Notes: generated by a model not told the origin, from the sequence alone. A DNA stretch of 64,000 bases from Dickeya zeae NCPPB 2538 (GCF_000406165.1 NZ_CM001977.1:4161688-4225687), one strand, 5' to 3'. Counted from the stretch's first letter, positions 41,551 to 51,250 are shown. Program-made: numbers and translations.

Positions 41551-44500
41551 TTAACCTATAGTCATCAGGCTGGCGTTGCCGCCTGCGGCAGCGGTGTTGA
41601 TACTGAGCGAGCGCTCGATCAGCAACCGTTCCAGCACAATGTCCGTTTCTCCACGGGACAACCCCTGCACACCAACAATCGCCCCATCGCGTTGCGCTAA
41701 CTGCTCGCTAAACTGACGCAACTGGTCGGCATCTCCGTGGAAAATCACCGCGTCAAACCGGCTACCGTCCGTTATGCCATCACGGCAAAATGCCAGCCGT
41801 GCCTGTACCGGTTCAGGCAGGTGTCGATACAGCGCCTGTCGCTCCGGCGTTTCACGCCATAACGCCCGGCTGCCCACCGCCAGCACCGCCGCTAATTGCG
41901 CCAGCGCGTCATCGTCATTATCCGCCACACACAGCACCTGCTCTCGCGGCAACAACGTATAGGTATTACGCTCGCCGGTCGGGCCGGGTAACACCCGAAT
42001 GGTGCCACTCTGTGTCAGCCCGGCATAACGCTGGCAGCAGGACACCAGCGCGTTACGCTGCGTTTGCCGCGCCCAGGTTTCGAGCGCCTGTAATCCAACC
42101 AGCAGTGCCTGACGTGCGGTGAAATCGGCCGGGCGCTCGTTGTCCTGATGGGTAAACACCTGTGTCGCGGCATCATCCGGGCGATGCGACAGCAACCGGT
42201 GCAGATAAAGCGGCCCACCCGCTTTAGGTCCGGTACCGGATAATCCCTCGCCGCCAAACGGCTGTACACCCACCACCGCACCAACCATATTGCGGTTCAC
42301 ATACAGATTGCCCACCTTCGCCAGCCCCGTCACCCGCGCGATGGTTTCATCGATACGGGTATGCAGACCCAGCGTGAGGCCGTAACCGGCCGCGTTGATG
42401 TGCCGAATCAGTGTCTCCAGTTGATGACGGGAATAGCGCACAACATGCAGCACCGGCCCGAACACTTCCTGTTGCAACTCCTCCACACTGTCCAGCTCAA
42501 TCAGCGTCGGGGCAATGAAATGCCCGTGTCCCCATTCCGCCTCATCCCGGCTATTCGGCCGGGCAGCCTGAAACACTGGTCGCCCTTTGGCCCTCATCGT
42601 ATGAATATGGTGACCAATCCGCTGCTTCGCATCGCCATCGATCAGTGGCCCGACATCGGTGGAAAACCGCTCCGGATTCCCCATTCGGTACTCCGCCATC
42701 GCCCCGCGTAGCATCGTCAGCGTTTTCTCCGCCACGTCTTCCTGCACACACAGCAGTCGCAACGCCGAACAACGTTGACCGGCGCTATCAAAGGCCGATG
42801 TCATCACATCCGCAACCACCTGTTCGGTCAGCGCCGACGAATCAACAATCATCGCGTTGATACCGCCGGTTTCAGCGATGAGCGGCGTGGTACGCCCTTG
42901 CGGGTCGAGCCGTCCGGCCAGCACACGTTGCAACTGAGTAGCGACAGCAGTAGAACCGGTAAACATGACCCCGCGCACCCGCTCGTCGCGCACCAGTGCG
43001 GCCCCCACTGTTTCGCCATTCCCCGGCAACAATTGCAGCGCCCCGACCGGCACCCCAGCCTCATGCAGTATCTGCACCGCCTGTGCCGCAATCAGCGGTG
43101 TCTGCTCCGCCGGTTTAGCCAGTACGCTGTTACCCGCCGCCAGCGCCGCTGCCACCTGTCCGGTAAAAATAGCGAGCGGAAAATTCCACGGGCTGATGCA
43201 CACCACCGGCCCCAGTGGGCGGTAATCATGATTGTTGAATGTCTCACGCACCAATGCGGCGTAATAACGCAAGAAATCCACGGCTTCGCGGACTTCCGCC
43301 ACCGCATTCGCCAGCGTTTTGCCTGCCTCCCGTACCAGCAATCCCAGCAGCTGTTGTTGCTGGTTTTCCAGCAGGTCGGCCGCCCGCGACAAGATAGCCG
43401 CTCGTTCGGTGGCGGGCGTAGCGAACCAGATATCGCCGGCGCTGGCCGCCTGTTCCAGCGCCAGCATGACCTCCTGGGGCTGCGCCTCACGCACGTAGCC
43501 CACCACATCACGCGGTTCAGCCGGGTTAACGACCGCTCTGGCCTCACCGCCGACATCGCCGTCGACAGCCAACACCGGCTGCGCCTGCCAGGGTCTGGCA
43601 GCACTGCTTAACAGCGCGCTGGATAGCGACGCCAGCCGATGCTCGCTGGATAAATCCAGCCCGCTGGCATTACGTCGCCCATTACCATATAGCGCACGCG
43701 GCAACGGAATACGCGGATGCGGCAGCCCAACCTGCCCATCCCGCACCGCCAGAACTTCCGCTTCCCTGACCGGGTCAGCTACCAGTGTTTCCAGTGCCAC
43801 TGACGGGTCGGCAATCCGGTTAACAAACGAGGTATTGGCACCATTTTCCAGCAAACGGCGCACCAGATAGGCCAGCAGGGTTTCATGGGTGCCAACCGGG
43901 GCGTAAATCCGACATGGGCGATTCAGTTTTCCGTCCGCCACCTTACCCACCACCTGCTCATACAACGGTTCTCCCATGCCGTGCAAGCACTGGAATTCAT
44001 ATTGGCCGGGGTAGTAATTGTTGCCTGCCAGATGGTAGATGGCGCTGAGCGTATGGGCGTTGTGGGTGGCAAACTGCGGGTAAATCAGGTTCGGCACCGC
44101 CAACAGACGACGGGCACACGCCAGATAGGAGATATCGGTGTACAGCTTGCGGGTATAGACCGGGTAGCCTTCCAGCCCATCCACCTGAGCGCGCTTGACT
44201 TCGCTATCCCAGTAAGCGCCTTTCACCAGCCGCACCATCAGTCGTCGCTGGCTACGACGCGCCAGGTCGATAATCGCATCAATCACAAAGGGACAGCGCT
44301 TCTGGTAAGCCTGAATCACGAAACCGATGCCGTTCCACCCCGCCAGTTGAGGTTCAAAACACAACCGTTCGAGCAGGTCGAGAGACAGTTCCAGCCTGTC
44401 CGCTTCTTCGGCATCAATGTTAATGCCGATATCGTAGTGCCGGGCCAACAGCGTTAACGACAGCAGGCGCGGGTACAACTCGTCCATCACGCGCTCGTAC

Positions 44501-45528
44501 TGTGCCCGGCTATAGCGCGGGTGCAACGCCGAAAGTTTGATGGAAATCCCCGGCCCTTCGTAAATACCACGCCCGCAGGCGGCTTTACCAATGGCGTGAA
44601 TAGCCTGCTGATAGGATGCCTGATACGCCGTGGCGTCATCACCGGTCATCGCCGCTTCGCCCAGCATGTCATAGGAATAGCGGAAACCTCGCGCCTCCAG
44701 CTTGCGGGCATTCGCCAGCGCTTCGGCGATGGTTTCCCCGGTGACGAACTGCTCGCCCATCAACCGCATCGCCATGTCCACGCCTTTACGCACCAGCGGC
44801 TCACCACTTTTGGCGATGATACGGTTCAACGCACCGGAGAGATGAGATTCATTGTGGGTCGATACCAGTTTGCCGGTCACCAGTAGCCCCCAGGCCGCGG
44901 CATTGACGAACAGCGAGGTACTACGCCCAACGTGTGACTGCCAGTTACCGGTACTGATTTTGTCGCGAATCAGTGCGTCCCGAGTCGGTTTATCCGGAAT
45001 ACGCAACAGCGCCTCCGCCAGACACATCAACGCCACGCCTTCCTGCGATGACAGCGAAAATTCCTGCAACAGGCTCTGTACCATACCCGCCCGGCCGCCG
45101 CTGTTTTTCTGCTGGCGTAACGTCGCCGCCAGACGGGCCGCCAGCGTGCTGGCAGCGTGCGACAGCGCCTCTGGCATACGCGCTTGTTCCAGCAACATCG
45201 GTATCATCTCTGTTTCCGGCCGACGGTACGCCGCCGTGATCGCGGAACGTAGTACCGACTGCGGCAACACCTGCTCGGCGAAGTCCAAAAACGGCTGGTG
45301 GGTTTCTTCTTGTGGCGATTGCGGCATAATCTCTGCCGCCTCACTCGGGTCTTGCCCGACCGGCTGAGGAATTTCAGGCGTGTCGGCACCACTTTCAAGG
45401 CGTTCGAGATAGCTGAAAATGGCCTGTTTAATCAGCCAGTGCGGCGTGCGATCAATGCGCTGCGCCGCGGCTTTAAGACGCTCACGCGTGGCCTCATCGA
45501 GCTTGACGCCCATAGTCGTGGTGCCCAT
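41551..45528 (-). CDS. putA: Trifunctional PutA: proline dehydrogenase, P5C dehydrogenase and put repressor
   Basis: 1325 residues, typical of enterobacterial trifunctional PutA. Residues 3-46 are the ribbon-helix-helix DNA-binding domain (MGVKLDEATRERLKAAAQRI). The FAD-dependent proline dehydrogenase barrel lies at about 260-570 (GISIKLSALHPRYSRAQYER, LVKGAYWDSE). The NAD-dependent aldehyde dehydrogenase domain is at about 650-1120, with IAETGGINA glutamate and SAGQRCSAL cysteine; a C-terminal domain follows. It oxidises proline to glutamate at the membrane and represses putA and putP when proline is absent. Divergent from putP across a 393-base region with PutA sites. Ribosome site AGGAG. 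Confidence 0.97.
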   Translation of the reverse strand: MGTTTMGVKLDEATRERLKAAAQRIDRTPHWLIKQAIFSYLERLESGADTPEIPQPVGQDPSEAAEIMPQSPQEETHQPFLDFAEQVLPQSVLRSAITAAYRRPETEMIPMLLEQARMPEALSHAASTLAARLAATLRQQKNSGGRAGMVQSLLQEFSLSSQEGVALMCLAEALLRIPDKPTRDALIRDKISTGNWQSHVGRSTSLFVNAAAWGLLVTGKLVSTHNESHLSGALNRIIAKSGEPLVRKGVDMAMRLMGEQFVTGETIAEALANARKLEARGFRYSYDMLGEAAMTGDDATAYQASYQQAIHAIGKAACGRGIYEGPGISIKLSALHPRYSRAQYERVMDELYPRLLSLTLLARHYDIGINIDAEEADRLELSLDLLERLCFEPQLAGWNGIGFVIQAYQKRCPFVIDAIIDLARRSQRRLMVRLVKGAYWDSEVKRAQVDGLEGYPVYTRKLYTDISYLACARRLLAVPNLIYPQFATHNAHTLSAIYHLAGNNYYPGQYEFQCLHGMGEPLYEQVVGKVADGKLNRPCRIYAPVGTHETLLAYLVRRLLENGANTSFVNRIADPSVALETLVADPVREAEVLAVRDGQVGLPHPRIPLPRALYGNGRRNASGLDLSSEHRLASLSSALLSSAARPWQAQPVLAVDGDVGGEARAVVNPAEPRDVVGYVREAQPQEVMLALEQAASAGDIWFATPATERAAILSRAADLLENQQQQLLGLLVREAGKTLANAVAEVREAVDFLRYYAALVRETFNNHDYRPLGPVVCISPWNFPLAIFTGQVAAALAAGNSVLAKPAEQTPLIAAQAVQILHEAGVPVGALQLLPGNGETVGAALVRDERVRGVMFTGSTAVATQLQRVLAGRLDPQGRTTPLIAETGGINAMIVDSSALTEQVVADVMTSAFDSAGQRCSALRLLCVQEDVAEKTLTMLRGAMAEYRMGNPERFSTDVGPLIDGDAKQRIGHHIHTMRAKGRPVFQAARPNSRDEAEWGHGHFIAPTLIELDSVEELQQEVFGPVLHVVRYSRHQLETLIRHINAAGYGLTLGLHTRIDETIARVTGLAKVGNLYVNRNMVGAVVGVQPFGGEGLSGTGPKAGGPLYLHRLLSHRPDDAATQVFTHQDNERPADFTARQALLVGLQALETWARQTQRNALVSCCQRYAGLTQSGTIRVLPGPTGERNTYTLLPREQVLCVADNDDDALAQLAAVLAVGSRALWRETPERQALYRHLPEPVQARLAFCRDGITDGSRFDAVIFHGDADQLRQFSEQLAQRDGAIVGVQGLSRGETDIVLERLLIERSLSINTAAAGGNASLMTIG

Positions 45529-45561
45529 ATCCGCTCCTGTTGTGCGCCCTCAATACATCGA

Positions 45562-45823
45562 GTTGCAGAACAAAACGCGCGCGTTGGCCCCAAAGGCGAG
45601 GAAGAAAGCCAACGTACCTGCAACCGAACGTATGACGGGTATAAGAAAGTGATGTTGGAAAGCAAAGCTACTATCCGGCATGTTGCAACTTTGTGCAACC
45701 TTGTTAATAAACTACGCTTTTCACCCTATTGCCGCCCATTCTTCTGAATGATCGCAGGCTGTATTGGGAATGCCAGCCACGTTGGCATGTCGCTTTAGCC
45801 AGCCATCAGTTGAAAGGTGCAAC
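45562..45823. promoter_or_regulatory. PutA operator sites in the putA-putP control region
   Basis: The 393-base divergent interval (45529-45921) contains the PutA recognition hexamer GTTGCA at 45562-45567 and 45682-45687 and, in the opposite orientation (TGCAAC), at 45694-45699 and 45818-45823. The middle two form an inverted pair GTTGCA-N6-TGCAAC. A near-match (AGCAAC) follows the last. Repression of both genes by PutA in the absence of proline is known for this family; the sites are inferred from the motif. Confidence 0.75.
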
Positions 45824-45921
45824 CTGTAGCAACTATTATCGCGAATCCGTTCCGGCAAGCCGGACAGTGCCCGACCTACCGGAGCGCAGGACTGACGGTT
45901 CGCATCACAATGGAGAAACTA

Positions 45922-47421
45922 ATGACGACGATGAGCACACCATTGCTGGTGACCTTTCTGGTGTACATCTTCGGGATGGTGTTGATCGGCCTGATGGCCT
46001 ATCGCGCCACCCACAATTTTGGCGACTATATTCTGGGTGGACGTCGTATGGGGAGTGTGGTCACGGCGTTATCTGCCGGGGCCTCCGACATGAGCGGCTG
46101 GCTGCTGATGGGGTTGCCGGGGGCCGTCTTTTTGTCAGGTATCTCGGAAAGCTGGATAGCGATTGGCCTGACCATCGGTGCTTACCTGAACTGGACCTGG
46201 GTCGCCGGACGCCTGCGGGTACATACCGAGGTTAACCATAACGCGCTGACGCTGCCGGATTACTTCAGCCACCGCTTTGAAGATAAAAGCAAACTGCTGC
46301 GGGTCATTTCCGCGCTGGTGATCCTGGTGTTTTTCACCATTTATTGCGCTTCCGGCATTGTGGCAGGTGCCCGTCTGTTCGAAAGTACCTTCGGCATGAG
46401 CTACGACACCGCGTTGTGGGCCGGTGCGGCGGCGACCATTGCCTATACCTTTATCGGCGGCTATCTGGCCGTTAGCTGGACTGACACCGTGCAGGCCAGC
46501 CTGATGATTTTCGCGCTGATCCTGACGCCGGTAATCGTCATTCTGTCGGTTGGCGGTATCTCCCCCTCACTGGCGGTCATTGAAAGCAAAAACCCGGCGA
46601 ATCTGGACATGTTCAAGGGGTTGAACACCGTCGCGATTCTGTCGTTGCTGGGGTGGGGGCTGGGGTATTTCGGCCAGCCACATATTCTGGCGCGCTTTAT
46701 GGCCGCCGATTCACACCACACTATCCGCAATGCCCGTCGTATCAGTATGACCTGGATGGTGCTCTGTCTGGCCGGTGCCGTCACCGTCGGGTTCTTCGGT
46801 ATTGCCTACTTCACGGGTAACCCTGATCAGGCGGGCAACGTTGCTCAAAACGGTGAGCGCGTCTTCATCGAACTGGCGCGTCTGCTGTTTAACCCGTGGA
46901 TTGCTGGCATATTGCTGTCCGCGATTCTGGCGGCGGTGATGAGTACGCTCAGTTGCCAGTTGCTGGTGTGCTCCAGCTCCATCACCGAAGATTTGTACAA
47001 GCCGTTTTTGCGTAAAAACGCCAGTCAGAGAGAATTGGTGTGGGTCGGTCGTGCCATGGTGCTGCTGGTCTCGGTCATCGCGATTGCACTGGCGGTGAAC
47101 CCGGAAAACCGCGTGCTGGGGTTGGTCAGCTACGCCTGGGCCGGTTTCGGCGCGGCCTTCGGTCCTGTCATTCTGATTTCCCTGCTGTGGCCGCGCATGA
47201 CTCGCAATGGTGCGCTGGCAGGCATGCTGGTCGGTGCCGTGACCGTGATCGTCTGGAAACAGTACGGCTGGCTGAATCTGTATGAAATCATCCCCGGTTT
47301 TCTGCTGTCCAGTGCGGCGATTATGGTTGTGAGCCTGCTGGGCAGGGCACCTTCTTCTGTCGTCACCGAGCGCTTCCAAAAGGCCGAACAGGTATTTAAG
47401 TCTGCACCGGCGGACGCCTGA
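45922..47421 (+). CDS. putP: Sodium/proline symporter PutP
   Basis: A 499-residue SSS-family symporter with about 13 transmembrane helices. It imports proline for PutA using the sodium gradient. The start at 45922 (MTTMSTPLLVTFLVYIFG) is chosen because GGAG lies six bases upstream and the N-terminus then aligns with E. coli PutP. Upstream in-frame Met codons at 45817 and 45910 are rejected. Conserved regions include ALSAGASDMSGWLLMGLPGA (sodium and proline site) and WGLGYFGQPHILARFMAADS. Divergent from putA. Confidence 0.96.
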   Translation: MTTMSTPLLVTFLVYIFGMVLIGLMAYRATHNFGDYILGGRRMGSVVTALSAGASDMSGWLLMGLPGAVFLSGISESWIAIGLTIGAYLNWTWVAGRLRVHTEVNHNALTLPDYFSHRFEDKSKLLRVISALVILVFFTIYCASGIVAGARLFESTFGMSYDTALWAGAAATIAYTFIGGYLAVSWTDTVQASLMIFALILTPVIVILSVGGISPSLAVIESKNPANLDMFKGLNTVAILSLLGWGLGYFGQPHILARFMAADSHHTIRNARRISMTWMVLCLAGAVTVGFFGIAYFTGNPDQAGNVAQNGERVFIELARLLFNPWIAGILLSAILAAVMSTLSCQLLVCSSSITEDLYKPFLRKNASQRELVWVGRAMVLLVSVIAIALAVNPENRVLGLVSYAWAGFGAAFGPVILISLLWPRMTRNGALAGMLVGAVTVIVWKQYGWLNLYEIIPGFLLSSAAIMVVSLLGRAPSSVVTERFQKAEQVFKSAPADA

Positions 47422-47434
47422 CCTTAAGATAACG

Positions 47435-47460
47435 ATACGGCCCAGCGCATCGGGCCGTAT
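47435..47460. terminator. Hairpin between convergent putP and a small gene
   Basis: A perfect stem ATACGGCCC / GGGCCGTAT with an eight-base loop lies 14 bases after the putP stop and touches the stop of the convergent gene. It has no T-run, so termination strength is uncertain. Confidence 0.55.
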
Positions 47461-47846
47461 TACGGGTGGGTCACGGTAATGCGGGTTTTTAGTGTGTCAT
47501 AGCCGTCATGAAGACGAACACGGTTATCCAACCGGTACACATCGCCAGTCAGGTTAATCACCAGTACACCATCCTGCATACGGATATCGGCGTCACGGCT
47601 ATTGGTCTTCAGGACCTCTTTGGCCTCCCCACCATTCACGCTGACGGTATACCGATAGACATCCCCTGCCATGGCACCACCGCTCCCCAGCTCCAGCAAA
47701 TTCACCGTCACGTTGTTTTCAAGCCGGTATTGCCGTATCAACGTGTAATCGTCGCCTGCCCCATAGAGAAAGGCCACCAGCATCACGGCCACGCCGACCA
47801 CAGCAATACCGACTCCCCTTGAGGATAAAGAGAACGTCTTCGCCAT
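47460..47846 (-). CDS. Hypothetical single-pass membrane protein
   Basis: A 128-residue protein from the ATG at 47846, which has AGGA seven bases upstream; an in-frame ATG at 47861 is also possible. One hydrophobic helix (about residues 11-30, VGIAVVGVAVMLVAFLYG) is followed by a polar domain with beta character (NNVTVNLLELGSG, YRYTVSVNG, MQDGVLVINLTGDVYRL), probably periplasmic. I do not recognise the family and propose no function. It lies between putP (convergent) and ilvC (same strand, with its own terminator between), so it seems independently transcribed. Confidence 0.75.
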   Translation of the reverse strand: MAKTFSLSSRGVGIAVVGVAVMLVAFLYGAGDDYTLIRQYRLENNVTVNLLELGSGGAMAGDVYRYTVSVNGGEAKEVLKTNSRDADIRMQDGVLVINLTGDVYRLDNRVRLHDGYDTLKTRITVTHP

Positions 47847-47894
47847 TTTTATGTCCTGCATCGCTCATCCCTGCCCTACGTTGTGAATTGAGTG

Positions 47895-47926
47895 CAAAAA
47901 AAAAACGGGGCGCAATCTGCGCCCCG
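47895..47926 (-). terminator. Rho-independent terminator of ilvC
   Basis: Reverse strand: CGGGGCGCA / TGCGCCCCG stem with a three-base loop, then a run of ten Ts, 28 bases after the ilvC stop. Confidence 0.93.
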
Positions 47927-47953
47927 CTCTCAGGAGGAAAGGTCCCGATGACC

Positions 47954-49432
47954 TTAGCCAGCGACCGCAATACGTTTCATATCGGTCATGTAGCCACGCA
48001 GTTTCTTACCCACAACCTCGATCGGGTGGTGGCGGATAGCTTCGTTCACGTCACGCAGTTGCGCGTTGTCCACGCTGGTCGCTGCGACCGGTTTGCCCAG
48101 ATCGCCCGGCTGCAGGCTGTCCATGAATGCGCCTTTCAGCAACGGCACCGCCGCATTAGCAAACAGGTAGTTACCGTACTCAGCGGTATCGGAAATCACC
48201 ACGTTCATTTCATACAGACGCTTACGGGCGATGGTGTTGGCAATCAACGGCAGTTCGTGCAGTGATTCGTAGTAAGCAGATTCTTCGATGATACCCGAGC
48301 TGACCATGGTTTCGAATGCCAGTTCTACACCCGCTTTTACCATCGCGATCATCAACACGCCGTTGTCGAAGTATTCCTGCTCTGCGATTTTACCTTCAAA
48401 CTGCGGTGCGTTTTCAAACGCCGTTTTACCGGTTTCTTCACGCCAGGTCAGCAGTTTCACATCGTCGTTAGCCCAGTCAGCCATCATGCCGCTGGAGAAT
48501 GCGCCGGAGATGATGTCGTCCATGTGTTTCTGGAACAACGGCGCCATAATGCCTTTCAACTGCTCAGACAGCGCGAACGCACGCAGCTTGGCCGGGTTGG
48601 ACAGACGATCCATCATCAGGGTAATACCGCCCTGCTTCAGCGCTTCGGTGATGGTTTCCCAACCGAACTGGATCAGTTTTTCCGCGTAAGCCGGGTCAAC
48701 GCCGTCAGCAACCAGCTTGTCGAAGCTCAGCAGAGAACCCGCCTGCAACATGCCGCACAGAATCGTCTGCTCGCCCATCAGGTCAGATTTAACTTCCGCT
48801 ACGAAAGACGACTCCAGCACGCCCGCACGGTGACCGCCGGTCGCAGCCGCCCACGCCTTGGCGATCGCCATGCCTTCGCCTTTCGGGTCATTTTCCGGGT
48901 GAACGGCGATAAGCGTCGGCACACCGAAACCACGTTTGTACTCTTCGCGTACTTCGGTACCCGGGCACTTCGGTGCCACCATCACCACGGTCAGGTCTTT
49001 ACGAACCTGCTCGCCCACTTCAACGATGTTGAAACCGTGGGAATAACCCAGCGCAGCACCTTGTTTCATCAACGGCTGTACCGCTTGTACCACAGCAGAA
49101 TGCTGTTTGTCCGGCGTCAGGTTAACCACCAGGTCCGCCTGCGGGATCAGTTCTTCATAGGTGCCGACTTTAAAGCCGTTTTCGGTCGCTTTGCGCCATG
49201 AAGCACGTTTTTCAGCGATGGCTTCAGCACGCAGTGCATAGGCGATATCCAGACCGGAATCGCGCATGTTCAACCCTTGGTTCAGCCCCTGCGCGCCACA
49301 CCCCACGATGACCACTTTCTTGCCTTTCAGGTAGCTGGCTTCATCCGCGAATTCGTCACGGCCCATGAAACGGCATTTGCCTAATTGCGCCAGCTGCTGA
49401 CGCAGGTTCAGTGTATTGAAGTAATTGGCCAT
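47954..49432 (-). CDS. ilvC: Ketol-acid reductoisomerase
   Basis: A 492-residue long-form (class II) NADPH-dependent enzyme with a duplicated knotted C-terminal domain. It converts acetolactate and acetohydroxybutyrate to the dihydroxy acids for valine, leucine and isoleucine. The Rossmann motif is VGCGAQGLNQGLNM (about 43-56), the arginine/serine NADP loop is near RAEAIAEKRASW, and metal-binding Asp/Glu lie in LMGEQTILCGML (about 217-228). It is divergent from its activator gene ilvY, the normal pairing, and induced through IlvY by its own substrates. Confidence 0.97.
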   Translation of the reverse strand: MANYFNTLNLRQQLAQLGKCRFMGRDEFADEASYLKGKKVVIVGCGAQGLNQGLNMRDSGLDIAYALRAEAIAEKRASWRKATENGFKVGTYEELIPQADLVVNLTPDKQHSAVVQAVQPLMKQGAALGYSHGFNIVEVGEQVRKDLTVVMVAPKCPGTEVREEYKRGFGVPTLIAVHPENDPKGEGMAIAKAWAAATGGHRAGVLESSFVAEVKSDLMGEQTILCGMLQAGSLLSFDKLVADGVDPAYAEKLIQFGWETITEALKQGGITLMMDRLSNPAKLRAFALSEQLKGIMAPLFQKHMDDIISGAFSSGMMADWANDDVKLLTWREETGKTAFENAPQFEGKIAEQEYFDNGVLMIAMVKAGVELAFETMVSSGIIEESAYYESLHELPLIANTIARKRLYEMNVVISDTAEYGNYLFANAAVPLLKGAFMDSLQPGDLGKPVAATSVDNAQLRDVNEAIRHHPIEVVGKKLRGYMTDMKRIAVAG

Positions 49433-49557
49433 GAGGCGTGCTCCATTTGATATTGTGTTTGCTTTATGTGCGGGACAGCGATAACTACCGCCATCAGAAT
49501 GTCATTATCATATGACAGGAAATACATTGCTTAAATTGATATATTAACAACGTCATA

Positions 49558-49572
49558 TTGCAAGATTTGCAA
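49558..49572. promoter_or_regulatory. Probable IlvY operator between ilvC and ilvY
   Basis: Two TTGCAA palindromes (49558-49563 and 49567-49572) sit in the 163-base divergent control region just before ilvY. IlvY of E. coli binds TTGCAA-type repeats here to autoregulate and to activate ilvC with acetolactate or acetohydroxybutyrate. Assignment is by position and motif. Confidence 0.55.
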
Positions 49573-49595
49573 CACTAAAACGAGACACAGCGCGC

Positions 49596-50483
49596 ATGGA
49601 CTTACGGGACCTGAAACTCTTTTTGCACCTGGTGGAAAGCCGCCACTTCGGCCGCACCGCCAAGGCGATGCATATCAGCCCCTCCACGCTGTCGCGCCAG
49701 ATTCAGCGACTGGAAGAGGACATTGGTCAGGCGCTGTTTCTGCGCGATAACCGCACCGTGCGCCTGACCGATGCCGGTGAACACCTGAAAACCTTCGCCC
49801 AGCAAACCCTGTTGCAATACCAGCAACTGCGCCTGATTTTACAACAGCAAGGCCAGTCGCTCAGCGGTGAGCTACGGCTGTTTTGCTCCGTCACCGCTGC
49901 GTATAGCCACTTGCCGCCAATCCTCGACCGTTTCCGGGCCAGGCACCCATTGGTGGAAATCAAACTGACCACGGGGGATGCCGCTGACGCGCTGGATAAA
50001 GTGCACTCCAACGAAGCGGACCTCGGTATTGCCGGCCGGCCAGAAACGCTGCCAGCCAGTGTGGATTTCATGCCCATCGGCAAGGTGCCGCTGGTATTGA
50101 TCATTCCAGCGTTACCGTGCCCGGTGCAAACACAGGCGTTGCAGCCACACCCGGACTGGTCGCAAATCCCGTTTATCCTGCCAGAGCACGGCCCGGTGAG
50201 GAAAAGAATCGATGTCTGGTTCCGTCGTCAACACATTACCAATCCACCTATTTATGCGACCGTCTCCGGCCATGAAGCGATGGTGTCGATGGTGGCTCTA
50301 GGCTGTGGTATCGCCTTGATCCCTGATGTGGTACTTGAAAACAGCCCGGAACCGGTGCGTAATCGGGTATCCGTATTAGAAGCACAAGCGATGGAACCAT
50401 TCGAACTGGGTGTCTGCGTACAGAGAACACATCTTGGCACCCCGTTGATTGCCGCATTTTGGGAAACCTTACAGGAAAAATAA
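49596..50483 (+). CDS. ilvY: LysR-type activator IlvY
   Basis: A 295-residue LysR regulator. The winged helix-turn-helix is at about 1-60 (MDLRDLKLFLHLVESRHFGR, STLSRQIQRLEEDIG) and the effector-binding domain at about 90-295. It activates the divergent ilvC gene in response to the IlvC substrates. The stop codon overlaps the start of the next gene (TAATG), so an LprI-like protein is apparently coupled to it, an arrangement not found in E. coli. Confidence 0.95.
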   Translation: MDLRDLKLFLHLVESRHFGRTAKAMHISPSTLSRQIQRLEEDIGQALFLRDNRTVRLTDAGEHLKTFAQQTLLQYQQLRLILQQQGQSLSGELRLFCSVTAAYSHLPPILDRFRARHPLVEIKLTTGDAADALDKVHSNEADLGIAGRPETLPASVDFMPIGKVPLVLIIPALPCPVQTQALQPHPDWSQIPFILPEHGPVRKRIDVWFRRQHITNPPIYATVSGHEAMVSMVALGCGIALIPDVVLENSPEPVRNRVSVLEAQAMEPFELGVCVQRTHLGTPLIAAFWETLQEK

Positions 50484-51247
50484 TGAAACGATTGCTCGCT
50501 ACATGGCTGCTGCCTCTGGCTGTGGGGTGCGTTGCGCTGCCGTCGCTGGCCGCCAGCTTTCCCTGCCAACAGGCCAGTTCGGCGCAGGAGAAGTTGATTT
50601 GCCAGACGCCTGCGCTCAGTCAGTTGGACGACGAACTGGCGAAAGAGTGGCAGAAATCGCGCGCATTTCTCACCGGTAACGCGGAGCGTGTCGCACAGGA
50701 TAAAATCCTGACGCAGTTCCAGCGCAGTTGGCTGTCCAGCCGGAATACCTGTCGGGATGAAGAGTGCCTGCGTCAGAGCTACCAACAGCAACTTAGTCGC
50801 CTGCGCTACCTCAACGACGTCACGCTGCACACCCTGCCGGACCCGATCGCCCGGCCGCGCCACAACAGCTGCTTTGAAGGCGACTACAGCTACGAGTATT
50901 ACCTGCAACTCCCGGCGCAGGAGTACGACGAGCTGAGCGATTACTTCAAAGAGATGTATGACCAGAAAGCGCCATACCATCTGGTCAACGTCACGCTGAA
51001 TACCGAAGACGGTGATATTACCGGCAATGGCTCGGTGGCCTTTCGCTATGCAACCAAACTCGATGACATCACGCTCAGCGCCCGCCAGATGACCGATACT
51101 CAGGCCATAGGCCAGACGGAAAGCAGCTTCGGCGGACAGAAAAAACTGCTGTTGACCTGCGTGGATAACCGGCAGTTGCAAATCACCGTGTTTGACGCCG
51201 CCGGTGAAAGCTACCTGTTTGATTATTTGATGGGCCGGGGGAAATAA
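50483..51247 (+). CDS. Secreted LprI-like protein (lysozyme-inhibitor LprI N-terminal domain, DUF1311)
   Basis: A 254-residue exported protein. The signal peptide covers residues 1-23 (MKRLLATWLLPLAVGCVALP, cleavage near SLAAS). The DUF1311/LprI domain follows at about 25-115, with the typical cysteine pattern FPCQQASSAQEKLICQTPAL, a W in the middle, and the RNTCRDEECLRQSY pair. The C-terminal half (about 120-254) is acidic and tyrosine-rich (DYSYEYYLQLPAQEYDELSD), without a recognised domain. LprI of Mycobacterium inhibits lysozyme; that activity is not established for this branch. The ATG overlaps the ilvY stop and AGGA precedes it, so it is cotranscribed with ilvY. Confidence 0.82.
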   Translation: MKRLLATWLLPLAVGCVALPSLAASFPCQQASSAQEKLICQTPALSQLDDELAKEWQKSRAFLTGNAERVAQDKILTQFQRSWLSSRNTCRDEECLRQSYQQQLSRLRYLNDVTLHTLPDPIARPRHNSCFEGDYSYEYYLQLPAQEYDELSDYFKEMYDQKAPYHLVNVTLNTEDGDITGNGSVAFRYATKLDDITLSARQMTDTQAIGQTESSFGGQKKLLLTCVDNRQLQITVFDAAGESYLFDYLMGRGK

Positions 51248-51250
51248 CCC

